Shown here: positions 36,241 through 46,347 of the stretch, in pieces
Layout of the letters: every line of letters starts with the position of its first letter
Numbering within the stretch: position 1 is the first letter of the stretch
Assembly (NCBI GenBank): GCA_002747325.1
Contig: PDOZ01000033.1
Location: forward strand, 1 to 64,000
Direction of reading: 5' to 3'
DNA length: 64,000 bases
Source of the DNA: Rhodobacterales bacterium
Lineage (GTDB): Bacteria; Pseudomonadota; Alphaproteobacteria; Rhodobacterales; Rhodobacteraceae
Notes under the pieces: generated by a model
What the model was told of the DNA's origin: nothing
The model's input: only the letters and a program-made list of their open reading frames with translations
The model's database searches: none
Made by a program: the position numbers and the translations under genes

Positions 36241-37911
36241 TTAACTTTCATCCCGCCAGCGGTTCACAATCGGATAGCGCCGGTCCAGCCAGAAGGCGCG
36301 CGGCGTCAGGCGGGTGCCGGGTGCGGACTGAAACCGCTTGTATTCCGAGATCAGAATCAGATGTTCCACCCGCTTCACCACCTCGCGCTCAAACCCTTCC
36401 GCCACCAGTTCGGCTACGGAAACCTCCCGGTCCACCAGCCCCTCCAGAATGGCGTCCAACACCTCATAGGGCGGTAAGCTGTCCTCGTCTTTCTGGTCCG
36501 GGCGCAACTCGGCGGAAGGTGGCTTGTCGATCACCCGCGGCGCAATCACCTCGCCCGCAGGTCCGCGCATCCACGGGCGGTGATGGGCGTTGCGCCAGCG
36601 GCACATCTCGAAAACCCGCGTTTTGTAGAGATCCTTGATCGGGTTATAGCCCCCCGCCATATCGCCATAAATCGTGGCATAGCCCACCGCGACTTCGCTC
36701 TTGTTGCCGGTGCTCAGCAGCATTTCGCCGAACTTGTTGGACAGGGCCATCAGCAACAGCCCGCGCAGCCGCGACTGGATGTTTTCCTCGGTCACATCCG
36801 GCGCCAGCCCCTCGAAAAACGGTGCCAGCGTGTTGGTGATCGCGTCGCGCCCCTCGCGGATCGGCACAAAGTCGTAACGGCAGCCCAAGGCGCTGGCCAC
36901 CGCCTTCGCGTCCTCCAGCGATTCCGGTGAGGTATATTCCGACGGCAACATGACACAGCGCACATTTTCCGGCCCCAGCGCATCCGCCGCAATCGTCGCC
37001 ACGATGGCGCTGTCAATGCCGCCGGACAGGCCCAGCAGAACCTTTCTGAACCCGGTTTTGCCCATGTAGTCGCGCAGGCTTTCCACCATGGCGCGGTAGT
37101 CGCCCTCCCATTCGTCCAGCACCGGCACCACCGGGCCGGGCACCGGCTGCCATGTCCCGTCATCGGTTCCGTCATGGGCGAAATCCACATGCTGCACCGC
37201 GTCGTCAAATTGCGGCAGTTGCAGCACGGTTTCGCCACGCGCATTCAACACAAACGTGCCACCGTCAAAGACCTGATCGTCCTGCCCGCCAGTCATGTTG
37301 AGATAGATCAGCGGCAGACCAGTCTCCGCCACCCGCGCCCGCATATGCGCTTTGCGCACCGGGTCTTTGCCGCGGAAATAGGGCGATCCGTTGGGCACCA
37401 GCAGGATTTCCGCCCCCGCCTGCGCCAACCGCGTCGCCACGCTGTCCGCCCACCACGCATCTTCGCAGATCGGCGAACCGATGGTCAGCGGGCCGACGCG
37501 GTAGGGCGTGTTGTCGTGTGAGGCGGTGAAATGGCGCTCCTCGTCGAACACGGTCTCATTCGGCAGGTGATATTTCAGTGCCCGATGCACGACCTTGCCG
37601 CCCGAGAGAACCCAATAGGCGTTATAGAGCGCCGCCCCGTCATGATATGGCCCGCCAATGCCGAGCGCCGGCCCGTCCGCGCACTCCACCGCCAGCGCCT
37701 CGATCTCCGCCATCGCCGCGCGGTAAAAGCCGGGGCGCATGACCAGATCCTGTGTCTGATAGCCGGTGATGAAGGCTTCGGGCAGGGCAACGAAATCCGC
37801 CCCCGCCGCCTTGCCCTCGCGCCACGCCGCTTGCGCCTGCGCGCGGTTGCCCGCGAGATCGCCCAGGGTCGGGTTGAGCTGTGCCAGAGTCAGGCGGAAC
37901 GTCTTTGCCAT
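36241..37911 (-). CDS. nadE: Glutamine-dependent NAD+ synthetase
   Basis: The 556-residue two-domain enzyme makes NAD+ from deamido-NAD. The N-terminal nitrilase-like glutaminase domain (about residues 1-270) carries the Glu-Lys-Cys set, with the Cys in GSPICEDAWW. The C-terminal synthetase domain has the PP-loop LGLSGGIDSAIVATIAADAL near residue 300. The ATG at 37911 has AAAGGAGA upstream; the 57-codon extension of the frame is unsupported. It is codirectional with gltX and ends in a terminator. Confidence 0.96.
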   Translation of the reverse strand: MAKTFRLTLAQLNPTLGDLAGNRAQAQAAWREGKAAGADFVALPEAFITGYQTQDLVMRPGFYRAAMAEIEALAVECADGPALGIGGPYHDGAALYNAYWVLSGGKVVHRALKYHLPNETVFDEERHFTASHDNTPYRVGPLTIGSPICEDAWWADSVATRLAQAGAEILLVPNGSPYFRGKDPVRKAHMRARVAETGLPLIYLNMTGGQDDQVFDGGTFVLNARGETVLQLPQFDDAVQHVDFAHDGTDDGTWQPVPGPVVPVLDEWEGDYRAMVESLRDYMGKTGFRKVLLGLSGGIDSAIVATIAADALGPENVRCVMLPSEYTSPESLEDAKAVASALGCRYDFVPIREGRDAITNTLAPFFEGLAPDVTEENIQSRLRGLLLMALSNKFGEMLLSTGNKSEVAVGYATIYGDMAGGYNPIKDLYKTRVFEMCRWRNAHHRPWMRGPAGEVIAPRVIDKPPSAELRPDQKDEDSLPPYEVLDAILEGLVDREVSVAELVAEGFEREVVKRVEHLILISEYKRFQSAPGTRLTPRAFWLDRRYPIVNRWRDES

Positions 37912-38096
37912 ATCGGGTCTCCTTTGCCCCTGATGTAGCAGGAAATCGCCGGGATGAAAGCGCCGGATGCGATGCTTTGCCCGTATCCTGCCCGTATCGT
38001 GGGCAACAACAGGGGAAAGCGGGGGAAAAACATTGTCAGGCCGCGGGGTGTGCCGTAGGTTCGCCCCACGGGTAGGATTCACACGAAGAGGTTCGC

Positions 38097-39503
38097 ATGG
38101 CTCACGTCATTTCAAGGCTCGCCGCCGCAGGATTTGTCGCTTTCAGCATCGCGAGCGCCGCCGCCGCGCAGGGGGTGGAAACCAAGCAATACGATGATGG
38201 CGCGGTTTATGAGGGCACGTTCAAGGATGGCGAGCCGCATGGGCGGGGCGTGTATCGGATGCCCTCGGGCTATGAATATGAGGGCCAGTTCGTTGACGGA
38301 GAGATTCGCGGCACCGGCGTGGCCCGCTTCCCCAATGGATCGGTCTATGAAGGCTCCTTCGCCAAGGGCAAGCCGCATGGCATCGGCAAGATCACCTTCG
38401 CGGACGGGTCGAGCTATGAGGGCGACTGGGTCGATGGCAAGATTATCGGCACCGGCGTCGCGCTCTATGCCAACGGTGTGCGCTACGAGGGCGGGTTCCG
38501 CGAGGCCAAGCACCACGGCAAGGGCCGGATGCAAAGCCCGACCGGCTATGTTTACGAAGGCGATTGGGTGATGGGCGTCAAGGAAGGGCAGGGCAAATCG
38601 ACCTATGCCGATGGTTCGGTTTATGAAGGCGCGATGGCGGCGGATCAGCGCAACGGCGAGGGCGTGTTTACCGCTGCCGACGGTATGGTTTATGCGGGCA
38701 CCTGGGTGAACGGCAAAATGCAGGGCACCGGCACCCTGACCCAGCCGAATGGCGATAAATATGAAGGCCCGTTCGTGGCCGGGGTGCGCGAGGGCGAGGG
38801 CCGTGTGACCCATGCCAATGGCGATGTCTATGTCGGCACTTTCGCGGCCGATAAGCGCCACGGGCAGGGCGTGTTTACCGGCAAGGATGGCTATCGCTAC
38901 GAGGGCCAGTGGGTCGAGGGGCAGATCGAGGGGCAGGGCAAGGTGTCCTATCCCGACGGCTCGGTTTATGTAGGCCAGTTCCGTGCCGGGCTGCCTGATG
39001 GCACGGGCCTGATCACCTATGCTGACGGGGCGACCTATGAGGGCGGCTGGTCCGATGGGGTGTTCTCCGGCAAGGGCGTTGCCAAATATGCGGGCGGCGC
39101 GACCTATGAGGGCGCTTTCGCTGCCGGGCTTTACGAGGGAGAGGGCACGCTGACCTATCCTTCGGGTTATTCTTACGCGGGCGGTTGGAAGGCCGGGCTG
39201 CGCCACGGCATGGGCAAAACCACCTTCGCGGACGGTGCCACCTATGAAGGCGAGTTCGCGGCGGACAAACGCTCCGGGCAGGGCACGTTGTCGAAACCCG
39301 ACGGGTCCGGCTATGTCGGCGCCTGGGCCAATGGGCTGGCCAACGGACAGGGCAAGGAAACCTACGCCGATGGTTCCGTTTACGAAGGCGCATTTGTCGA
39401 TGGGGTGCGCGAGGGCGAGGGCACCGTGACCTATGCCGACGGCACCAAGGCATCCGGCCAGTGGACCGGCGGTATTCTGGCTTCGATGCTGGAGGGACAG
39501 TAG
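38097..39503 (+). CDS. Secreted protein of tandem MORN repeats
   Basis: A 468-residue protein with a signal peptide (residues 1-25, cleavage near AAA-QG). After it, almost the whole chain is 18 MORN repeats of 23 residues with the pattern Y-E/V/A-G-x-F/W ... G-x-G, plus a partial 19th. There is no attached enzyme domain. MORN arrays form extended beta hairpins that bind lipids or act as scaffolds; the function of secreted bacterial forms is mostly unknown. GAAGAGG lies before the ATG. Repeat regularity suggests growth by internal duplication. Confidence 0.9.
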   Translation: MAHVISRLAAAGFVAFSIASAAAAQGVETKQYDDGAVYEGTFKDGEPHGRGVYRMPSGYEYEGQFVDGEIRGTGVARFPNGSVYEGSFAKGKPHGIGKITFADGSSYEGDWVDGKIIGTGVALYANGVRYEGGFREAKHHGKGRMQSPTGYVYEGDWVMGVKEGQGKSTYADGSVYEGAMAADQRNGEGVFTAADGMVYAGTWVNGKMQGTGTLTQPNGDKYEGPFVAGVREGEGRVTHANGDVYVGTFAADKRHGQGVFTGKDGYRYEGQWVEGQIEGQGKVSYPDGSVYVGQFRAGLPDGTGLITYADGATYEGGWSDGVFSGKGVAKYAGGATYEGAFAAGLYEGEGTLTYPSGYSYAGGWKAGLRHGMGKTTFADGATYEGEFAADKRSGQGTLSKPDGSGYVGAWANGLANGQGKETYADGSVYEGAFVDGVREGEGTVTYADGTKASGQWTGGILASMLEGQ

Positions 39504-39512
39504 GCGCGCATG

Positions 39513-39559
39513 AGGGGGGAAGGCGAAAAACCCGCCTTCGCGCGCAAAAACCCCCTTTT
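39513..39559 (+). terminator. Probable terminator after the MORN gene
   Basis: GGGGGGAAGGCG and CGCCTT..CCCCCTTTT can form a stem with AAGGCG/CGCCTT inside and GGGGG/CCCCC outside, followed by TTTTC. A competing GCGCGC pairing exists. It lies 10 bases after the stop and just ahead of the leuL promoter. Confidence 0.5.
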
Positions 39560-39583
39560 CAAGCGGGCCGGGCTTTGTATGAT
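39556..39583 (+). promoter_or_regulatory. Candidate promoter of leuL-leuA
   Basis: TATGAT (39578-39583) is a good -10. TTTTCA (39556-39561) is a fair -35 at 16 bases. Transcription would begin near 39590, which is the A of the leader peptide ATG. Confidence 0.45.
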
Positions 39584-39589
39584 GCGCCT

Positions 39590-39685
39590 ATGATGAATGC
39601 AGCGACCAAAACTGTTTCTGGTTCGATCCATGCGGCGGCCCCCGGCCTGTCGCTAGACGCGCTGCTGCTGCTTAGCCGCCTCTGA
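39590..39685 (+). CDS. leuL: Leu-rich leader peptide of leuA
   Basis: A 31-residue open frame starting MMNAATKTVSG and ending LDALLLLSRL. Six of its last ten codons are Leu (CTA, CTG three times, CTT, CTC), four of them in a row. It stops 84 bases before leuA and runs into a strong inverted repeat, the layout of an attenuation leader in which ribosome stalling for lack of charged tRNA-Leu changes RNA folding. No Shine-Dalgarno is seen, and the predicted transcript starts at its ATG. Confidence 0.8.
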   Translation: MMNAATKTVSGSIHAAAPGLSLDALLLLSRL

Positions 39686-39714
39686 GCGTGCCCTTTGGCG
39701 CGTCCGCTCAGAGG
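39679..39714 (+). promoter_or_regulatory. Attenuator hairpin overlapping the leuL end
   Basis: CCTCTGAGCG (39679-39688) and CGCTCAGAGG (39705-39714) are a perfect 10-bp inverted repeat with a 16-base loop. The left arm covers the last codons and the stop of leuL, so a ribosome stalled at the Leu run or resting on the stop would block it. No T-tract follows, so it may act as an antiterminator stem, through Rho, or at translation. Confidence 0.6.
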
Positions 39715-39769
39715 GGAAAATCCGCGCCAGAAGACACACGCTAAGCCTGAAATTCTCGAAAGAAACACC

Positions 39770-41314
39770 ATGAATATTCCGACCGACAAAGACCGCGTTT
39801 TGATTTTTGACACCACCCTTCGTGACGGCGAGCAAAGCCCCGGCGCGACCATGACGCATGAGGAAAAGCTCGAAATTGCCGAGCTGCTGGACGAGATGGG
39901 CGTCGATATTATCGAAGCCGGGTTCCCCATCGCCTCCGAGGGGGATTTTGCCGCGGTGAAAGAGATCGCGGAGCGCTCGAAAGATGCGGTGATCTGTGGC
40001 CTGTCGCGCGCCAATTTCAAGGACATTGATCGTTGTTGGGAGGCGGTGAAACACGCCGCCAAGCCGCGCATTCACACTTTCATCGGCACCTCGCCGCTGC
40101 ACCGTGAAATCCCCAATCTCACCAAGGACGAGATGGCGGATCTGATCCATGAAACCGTGAGCCACGCCCGCAACCTGTGCGACAATGTGCAATGGTCGCC
40201 GATGGATGCGACGCGTACGGAGCATGATTATCTTTGCCGCGTCATCGAGATCGCCATCAAGGCGGGGGCGACAACGATCAATATCCCGGACACGGTGGGC
40301 TATACCGCGCCGCGCGAGAGCGCCGATTTGATCCGTATGCTGATTGAACGCGTGCCCGGCGCCGATGAGGTGGTTTTCGCCACGCATTGCCACAACGATC
40401 TCGGCATGGCGACCGCCAACGCGCTGGCGGCGGTCGAGGCGGGTGCGCGCCAGATCGAATCGACCATCAACGGTCTCGGCGAGCGCGCCGGCAATACCGC
40501 GCTGGAAGAGGTGGTCATGGCGATGAAAGTGCGTGGTGACATCATGCCGTTTTACACTGGCGTTGACACGACGAAGATCATGAACATCTCCCGCCGCGTG
40601 GCGCAGGTTTCCGGCTTCCCGGTGCAGTTCAACAAGGCCATCGTCGGCAAGAACGCTTTCGCGCATGAGAGCGGTATCCATCAGGACGGGATGCTGAAAA
40701 ACCCGGAGAATTTTGAGATCATGCGGCCGGAGGATATCGGCCTCGCGGGCACCTCGCTGCCTTTGGGCAAGCATTCCGGGCGCGCCGCGCTGAAAGCGAA
40801 GCTCAGCGATCTGGGCTTTGATCTGGCTGATAACCAGCTCAAGGACGTGTTCGTGCGCTTCAAAGACCTCGCGGACCGCAAAAAGGAAGTGTTCGACGAG
40901 GATCTGATTGCGCTGGTGACGGACGGGTCGGACGCGGAGAACGACCGTATTCAGATCAAGTCGCTGCGTGTGGTCTGCGGCACCGAGGGGCCGAATACGG
41001 CGGACATCGTGCTGTCGGTGGATGGCGAAGAGAAGAAAATGTCGGCGACCGGCGACGGTCCGGTGGACGCAACCTTCAACGCCATCAAACAGGTCATTGC
41101 GCATGGCGCGCGGCTGCACCATTATCAGGTGCATTCGGCCACGGTCGGCACGGATGCACAGGCCACGGTCTCTGTGCGCCTCGAAGAAGATGGCAAGATC
41201 GTTACCGGCTATTGCTCCGATACCGATACGGTCGTCGCTTCCGCCAAGGCTTACGTCACCGCGCTCAACAATCTTCTGGTGCGGCGTCAAAAGACCAAAC
41301 CCGTCGGGGTGTAG
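39770..41314 (+). CDS. leuA: 2-isopropylmalate synthase
   Basis: LeuA (514 residues) condenses acetyl-CoA with 2-oxoisovalerate, the first step of leucine synthesis. Signatures are the N-terminal LIFDTTLRDGEQSPGATM (metal and substrate Asp/Arg) and HCHNDLGMATANALAAVEAGA with the metal His pair. The C-terminal LeuA regulatory domain that binds leucine starts near residue 390. The ATG at 39770 gives the typical start MNIPTDKDRVLIFD; its ribosome site is weak, which fits control by the leuL leader. A terminator follows. Confidence 0.96.
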   Translation: MNIPTDKDRVLIFDTTLRDGEQSPGATMTHEEKLEIAELLDEMGVDIIEAGFPIASEGDFAAVKEIAERSKDAVICGLSRANFKDIDRCWEAVKHAAKPRIHTFIGTSPLHREIPNLTKDEMADLIHETVSHARNLCDNVQWSPMDATRTEHDYLCRVIEIAIKAGATTINIPDTVGYTAPRESADLIRMLIERVPGADEVVFATHCHNDLGMATANALAAVEAGARQIESTINGLGERAGNTALEEVVMAMKVRGDIMPFYTGVDTTKIMNISRRVAQVSGFPVQFNKAIVGKNAFAHESGIHQDGMLKNPENFEIMRPEDIGLAGTSLPLGKHSGRAALKAKLSDLGFDLADNQLKDVFVRFKDLADRKKEVFDEDLIALVTDGSDAENDRIQIKSLRVVCGTEGPNTADIVLSVDGEEKKMSATGDGPVDATFNAIKQVIAHGARLHHYQVHSATVGTDAQATVSVRLEEDGKIVTGYCSDTDTVVASAKAYVTALNNLLVRRQKTKPVGV

Positions 41315-41323
41315 TATCGGCGG

Positions 41324-41349
41324 AAAGGGGTCCGCGCGGCCCCTTTTTT
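41324..41349 (+). terminator. Intrinsic terminator after leuA
   Basis: AAAGGGG..CCCCTTTTTT with a GC-rich loop (TCCGCGCGG), 10 bases after the leuA stop. Confidence 0.8.
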
Positions 41350-41519
41350 GCGCATCGGTCATAATCGCCCTTGACGCAGGCAGGTGGGCCGCTTACCTGC
41401 AAGGGGCTACGTTACCTCTATCGACCCTTTCTCCTCTCGGCGATTGGCACCGATCTTGCCCTGACGCGCCGAGCTGCCGCATGTTGCGGGCAGTGATACT
41501 ATACTAAGGAGAACACGGA
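41350..41519 (+). promoter_or_regulatory. cspA upstream/leader region
   Basis: A 170-bp region without a gene. TTGACG at 41371 is a possible -35. GCAGGT..ACCTGC near 41381-41400 and CTGCCGC..GCGGGCAG at 41474-41493 are inverted repeats; the second ends just before the AAGGAG ribosome site. Long structured leaders are typical for cold-shock genes, where they act as RNA thermosensors. Confidence 0.4.
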
Positions 41520-41726
41520 ATGGCTTCTGGCACCGTGAAATGGTTCAACGCAACCAAAGGTTTTGGCTTCATCGCACCGGATGAGGGCGGCAAAGACGTT
41601 TTCGTTCACATTTCCGCCGTTGAGCGCGCAGGTCTGCGCGGCCTCAATGACGATCAGAAAGTGACCTACGATCTGGAATCCGGCCGTGATGGCCGTGAGA
41701 GCGCCATCAACATCGCGCTGGCCTAA
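41520..41726 (+). CDS. cspA: Cold-shock protein (CSD domain)
   Basis: A 68-residue single cold-shock domain. RNP1 is KGFGFIAPD and RNP2 is DVFVHISAV, with the surface aromatic residues that bind single-stranded RNA and DNA. Such proteins act as RNA chaperones. AAGGAG lies 8 bases before the ATG. I use cspA for the family; the exact paralogue is not determined. Confidence 0.95.
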   Translation: MASGTVKWFNATKGFGFIAPDEGGKDVFVHISAVERAGLRGLNDDQKVTYDLESGRDGRESAINIALA

Positions 41727-41845
41727 GAACTCTGCGTGCGGGCCTTGGGGTCCGCGCGCATCCAGCCCGGCGAAATTGCGGCCCGGCGGAAACGTGCCCA
41801 TTGGCGCCCAAACCCCCCTTTTCTGCGCCAAAGAGGCTGTTATAA

Positions 41846-42913
<1,068 letters not shown>

Positions 42914-42944
42914 GCCTTTCGCTCGGTAAGTCCGGGAGAGCCGG

Positions 42945-43877
42945 TTGGCACGAGGAAAACGCAGCAGCGAGGAATATACCCGCCCGGTCCGGCGTATGCT
43001 GATCGGGGTTTTGCTGCTGTTTCTGGTGGCGGTGTTTGCCTTCTGGCGCATCGACAGCCCCCGCGCCGAACGCTTCCGCGCCCAGATCGTCGATGCGGTC
43101 GTGCCTTCTTTCGAATGGGCGCTGGTGCCGGTGACGCGCTTTGTCGAGATGGCGGAAAACTTTCAGAGTTACGCCAACATTTACGAGCAAAACCAGGAGC
43201 TTCGCCGCGAGTTGCAGGAGATGAAGATCTGGAAAGAGGCGGCGACGCAGCTGGAGCTGGAGAACGCCGAATTGCGCGCGCTGACCAATCTGCGGGTCGA
43301 TGCGCGGCTGTCCTATGTGTCCGGCGTGGTCATGGCCGATAGCGGCACGCCCTTCCGGCAGACGGTGCTGCTCAATATCGGCGCGCGCGACGGGTTGGTC
43401 GATGGCTGGGCGGCGATGACCGGCTCCGGGTTGGCGGGGCGGGTTTCTGGTGTTGGCGAGCGCACGGCGCGGGTGATTTTGCTGACCGACGCCTCTTCCC
43501 GCCTGCCGGTATTGATCCAGCCTTCGGGCCAGACGGCGATTTTGATGGGCGACAACAGTGCCGCGCCGCCGCTGCAATTCATCGAAAAACCCGATCAGGT
43601 GCGCCCCGGCGACCGGGTGGTGTCCTCCGGCGATGGCGGGGTGCTGCCTGCCGGGTTGCTGGTTGGTGAGGTGTTTCAGGGCGCGGACCGGCGCCTGCGG
43701 GTGCGCCTTGCTGCCGATTACGAATATCTCTCATTCCTGCGCGTGTTGCGCAGTCATCCGGGGGAGGTGGTGGACGATACCGGCGCGCTGGTCGCGCTGC
43801 ACCCGGCCCCGGTTGCGCCGCTTGAAGAGAGCGAGGACGGGGATGCGGCGGAAAATGCGGCGGAGGAAACGCCGTGA
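42945..43877 (+). CDS. mreC: Rod-shape-determining protein MreC
   Basis: MreC (310 residues) is a bitopic inner-membrane protein whose periplasmic part activates PBP2. It has a membrane helix at about residues 20-38, a coiled coil at 75-115 (YEQNQELRRELQEMKIW), then two beta domains. Translation starts at TTG with GGGAGAG upstream; no ATG is available nearby. The C-terminal tail is acidic and Pro/Ala-rich. The stop overlaps mreD by 4 bases. Confidence 0.94.
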   Translation: MARGKRSSEEYTRPVRRMLIGVLLLFLVAVFAFWRIDSPRAERFRAQIVDAVVPSFEWALVPVTRFVEMAENFQSYANIYEQNQELRRELQEMKIWKEAATQLELENAELRALTNLRVDARLSYVSGVVMADSGTPFRQTVLLNIGARDGLVDGWAAMTGSGLAGRVSGVGERTARVILLTDASSRLPVLIQPSGQTAILMGDNSAAPPLQFIEKPDQVRPGDRVVSSGDGGVLPAGLLVGEVFQGADRRLRVRLAADYEYLSFLRVLRSHPGEVVDDTGALVALHPAPVAPLEESEDGDAAENAAEETP

Positions 43878-44413
43878 TCGCCCCGGTCACCCTCAACCGG
43901 CTGGCCTTCGGCGCTTTGTTTGTGTTGCTGGCGGTGCTGGCAATTTTCACCCGGCTGTTGCCTTTGGGCGATCTCCCCGGTGCCTTACCACCGCCGGATT
44001 TCATCGTGCTTCTGGCCTATGCCTGGGTGATCCGCCGCCCGGACTTCGTGCCTGCGACGTTGTTTGTGGCGCTGATGTTGGTGTCGGATTTCCTCTTCCT
44101 GCGCCCGCCGGGGGTCTGGACCGCGATTACCCTGCTCGGGCTGGAGTTTTTCCGCGCCCGCTCGGGGGCGCTGAAAGAGGTGGGGTTTGCGCTGGAAATG
44201 GCTTGGGTCGCCGGGGTTCTGCTGATCGCAACCCTGACGGAACGCCTGTTGCTGGGGTTGTTTTTCGTCGATCAGGGCGCGTTTTTGCTGTCGCTTTCGG
44301 GCTACGCCATCACGGTGCTGTTCTACCCCGTCGTGGTGGCGGCCAGCCGCTACGGTTTCGGCCTGCGCCGCCTTAATCCGGGCGAGCATGTGGCGGAGGT
44401 GGGCATCCGATGA
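43874..44413 (+). CDS. mreD: Rod-shape-determining protein MreD
   Basis: MreD (179 residues) is a small membrane protein with five or six helices covering most of its length, part of the elongasome. It starts at a GTG overlapping the mreC stop (GTGA), and its end overlaps mrdA by 4 bases. Position between mreC and the PBP2 gene strengthens a call that similarity alone would leave weak. Confidence 0.9.
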   Translation: MIAPVTLNRLAFGALFVLLAVLAIFTRLLPLGDLPGALPPPDFIVLLAYAWVIRRPDFVPATLFVALMLVSDFLFLRPPGVWTAITLLGLEFFRARSGALKEVGFALEMAWVAGVLLIATLTERLLLGLFFVDQGAFLLSLSGYAITVLFYPVVVAASRYGFGLRRLNPGEHVAEVGIR

Positions 44414-46347
44414 GGCGGCATCCGGCGGATACGGAAAAGAGCGTGAAAACCATCACGCGGCGCGCTTTGATGATCGGCGGGGCGCAGCTGGCCTTCGGGG
44501 CGGTCTTGGCCGGGCGGATGCGGCATTTGCAGGTCGATCAGGCGGAGGAATTTCGTCTGCTGGCGGATCAGAACCGGGTCAATATCCGGCTCTTGCCTCC
44601 GGCGCGCGGGCTGATCGTGGACCGGACGGGCATGATCCTCGCCGCCAACGAGCAGAATTACCGCATCGTCATGGTGCGCGAGGATGCGGGCGATCCGGGG
44701 GAGGTGATCGAGCGGCTGTCTAAGCTGGTCTGGCTCGACCCGGAGGAAACCGCGCGGGCGCTTGAAGAGATGGAGCGGCGGCGCGCTTTTGTGCCGGTGA
44801 CGATTGCGGATCGGGTATCCTGGGAGGACGTGGCGGAAGTGGCGGTCAATGCGCCGGCGCTGCCGGGCGTTTTCACCGAGGTTGGCCTGTCGCGGGTCTA
44901 TCCGCTGGGCGCGGATTTTGCCCATGTGGTGGGCTATGTCGGGCCGGTTTCGGACTACGATCTCAGTCGCATTGAGGATCAGGACCCGTTGCTGCAAATC
45001 CCGCGTTTTCAGATCGGCAAGACCGGGGTGGAGGCCAAGCTGGAGCGCCGTTTGCGCGGCTCGGCGGGGATCAAGCGGGTTGAGGTGAACGCGGTCGGGC
45101 GCGAGATGCGCGAGTTGGGCCGCGAGGAGCCGGTTTCCGGCGCGCCGGTACAACTGACCGTGAGCCATAAATTGCAGAATTTCGCCGAGGCGCGTCTTGC
45201 CGGAGAGAGCGCGGCGGCGGTGGTGATGGATGCGCGCAACGGCGATATTCTGGCGCTGGCTTCGGCGCCGAGTTACGATCCGAATAAATTCGTGCGCGGG
45301 ATTTCTTCCAAGGATTACAGTGCCTTGCTGGAAAACCCCTACCGCCCTCTGCCCAACAAGGCGGTCGGCGGCGCCTATCCGCCCGGCTCGACCTTCAAGA
45401 TGGTCACGGCGCTGGCGGGGCTGGAGGCGGGGCTGATCACGCCGGAGGACACCTTTACCTGCCGGGGCTTCATCGAAGTGCATAATCGCCGGGTTCACTG
45501 CTGGAGCCGGGGCGGGCATGGCAAGGTTAATCTTCAGCGTTCGCTGACCGAGAGTTGCGACGTGTATTATTACGAACTGGCGCAGATTGTCGGCATTGAG
45601 CGCATCTCTGCCATGGCGCGCAAGCTGGGGCTGGGCGAGCGCTATGATCTGCCGCTTTCGGGCGTGTCCGGGGGGCTGATGCCGACCAAGGCGTGGAAGC
45701 GCGAAACGCGGGGCGCGGATTGGGTTGTGGGCGACAGTCTGAACGCGGCGATTGGGCAGGGCTTCGTGCTGGCGACGCCGGTGCAACTGGCGGTGATGAC
45801 GGCGCGGATCGCCACCGGAAAGGCGGTTTTGCCGCGCTTGGTGCGGGCGGTGGATGGGGTGGAAACCCCGGTGCAGACCGGCCCGCTCGACATTTCGGAA
45901 GCAGCGTTGCAATCGGTGCGGCAGGGCATGTTCAGCGTGGTGAACGGGCGGCGGGGCACGGCGCGTTCCTCGCGGGTGGCGGCCAAGGAATGGACCATGG
46001 CGGGCAAGACGGGCACCAGTCAGGTGCGCAACATCACCGCCGCCGAGCGCGCCGCCGGGGTGACGCGCAACGAGGATTTGCCTTGGGGGCGGCGCGACCA
46101 TGCGCTGTTCGTGGCTTATGCGCCGGCGGAGGCGCCGGAGGTGGTGGTGTCGGTGGTGGTGGAGCATGGTGGCGGCGGTTCGACCGCAGCGGCCCCGATT
46201 GCGCGCGACATTTTGCTGGCGGCGGCCTATGACGGTGTGCCCCCGCTTTCGGCCTATCCGGCGGCGCAGCGCGGCACCATCCGCAGCCGTTTCAACGGGC
46301 TGGAATTGCGCGATTTCTCGGCGGAGGAGGGGCGCAGCGAGGCATGA
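44410..46347 (+). CDS. mrdA: Penicillin-binding protein 2 (elongation transpeptidase)
   Basis: PBP2 (645 residues) crosslinks peptidoglycan during elongation. It has an N-terminal anchor (about residues 18-36), a dimerisation domain with LLPPARGLIVDRTGMILAAN, and a transpeptidase domain. The nucleophile is Ser327 in PPGSTFKM, with SCD in LTESCDVYYYE and KTGTS near residue 533. The ATG overlaps the mreD stop, and the gene overlaps rodA by 4 bases. Confidence 0.97.
   Translation: MRRHPADTEKSVKTITRRALMIGGAQLAFGAVLAGRMRHLQVDQAEEFRLLADQNRVNIRLLPPARGLIVDRTGMILAANEQNYRIVMVREDAGDPGEVIERLSKLVWLDPEETARALEEMERRRAFVPVTIADRVSWEDVAEVAVNAPALPGVFTEVGLSRVYPLGADFAHVVGYVGPVSDYDLSRIEDQDPLLQIPRFQIGKTGVEAKLERRLRGSAGIKRVEVNAVGREMRELGREEPVSGAPVQLTVSHKLQNFAEARLAGESAAAVVMDARNGDILALASAPSYDPNKFVRGISSKDYSALLENPYRPLPNKAVGGAYPPGSTFKMVTALAGLEAGLITPEDTFTCRGFIEVHNRRVHCWSRGGHGKVNLQRSLTESCDVYYYELAQIVGIERISAMARKLGLGERYDLPLSGVSGGLMPTKAWKRETRGADWVVGDSLNAAIGQGFVLATPVQLAVMTARIATGKAVLPRLVRAVDGVETPVQTGPLDISEAALQSVRQGMFSVVNGRRGTARSSRVAAKEWTMAGKTGTSQVRNITAAERAAGVTRNEDLPWGRRDHALFVAYAPAEAPEVVVSVVVEHGGGGSTAAAPIARDILLAAAYDGVPPLSAYPAAQRGTIRSRFNGLELRDFSAEEGRSEA

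Noticed and set aside
38200..39480. The MORN gene as a CRISPR-like or minisatellite array
   Set aside because: The periodicity of about 69 bases is due to coding repeats with diverged DNA; there are no spacer-repeat units.
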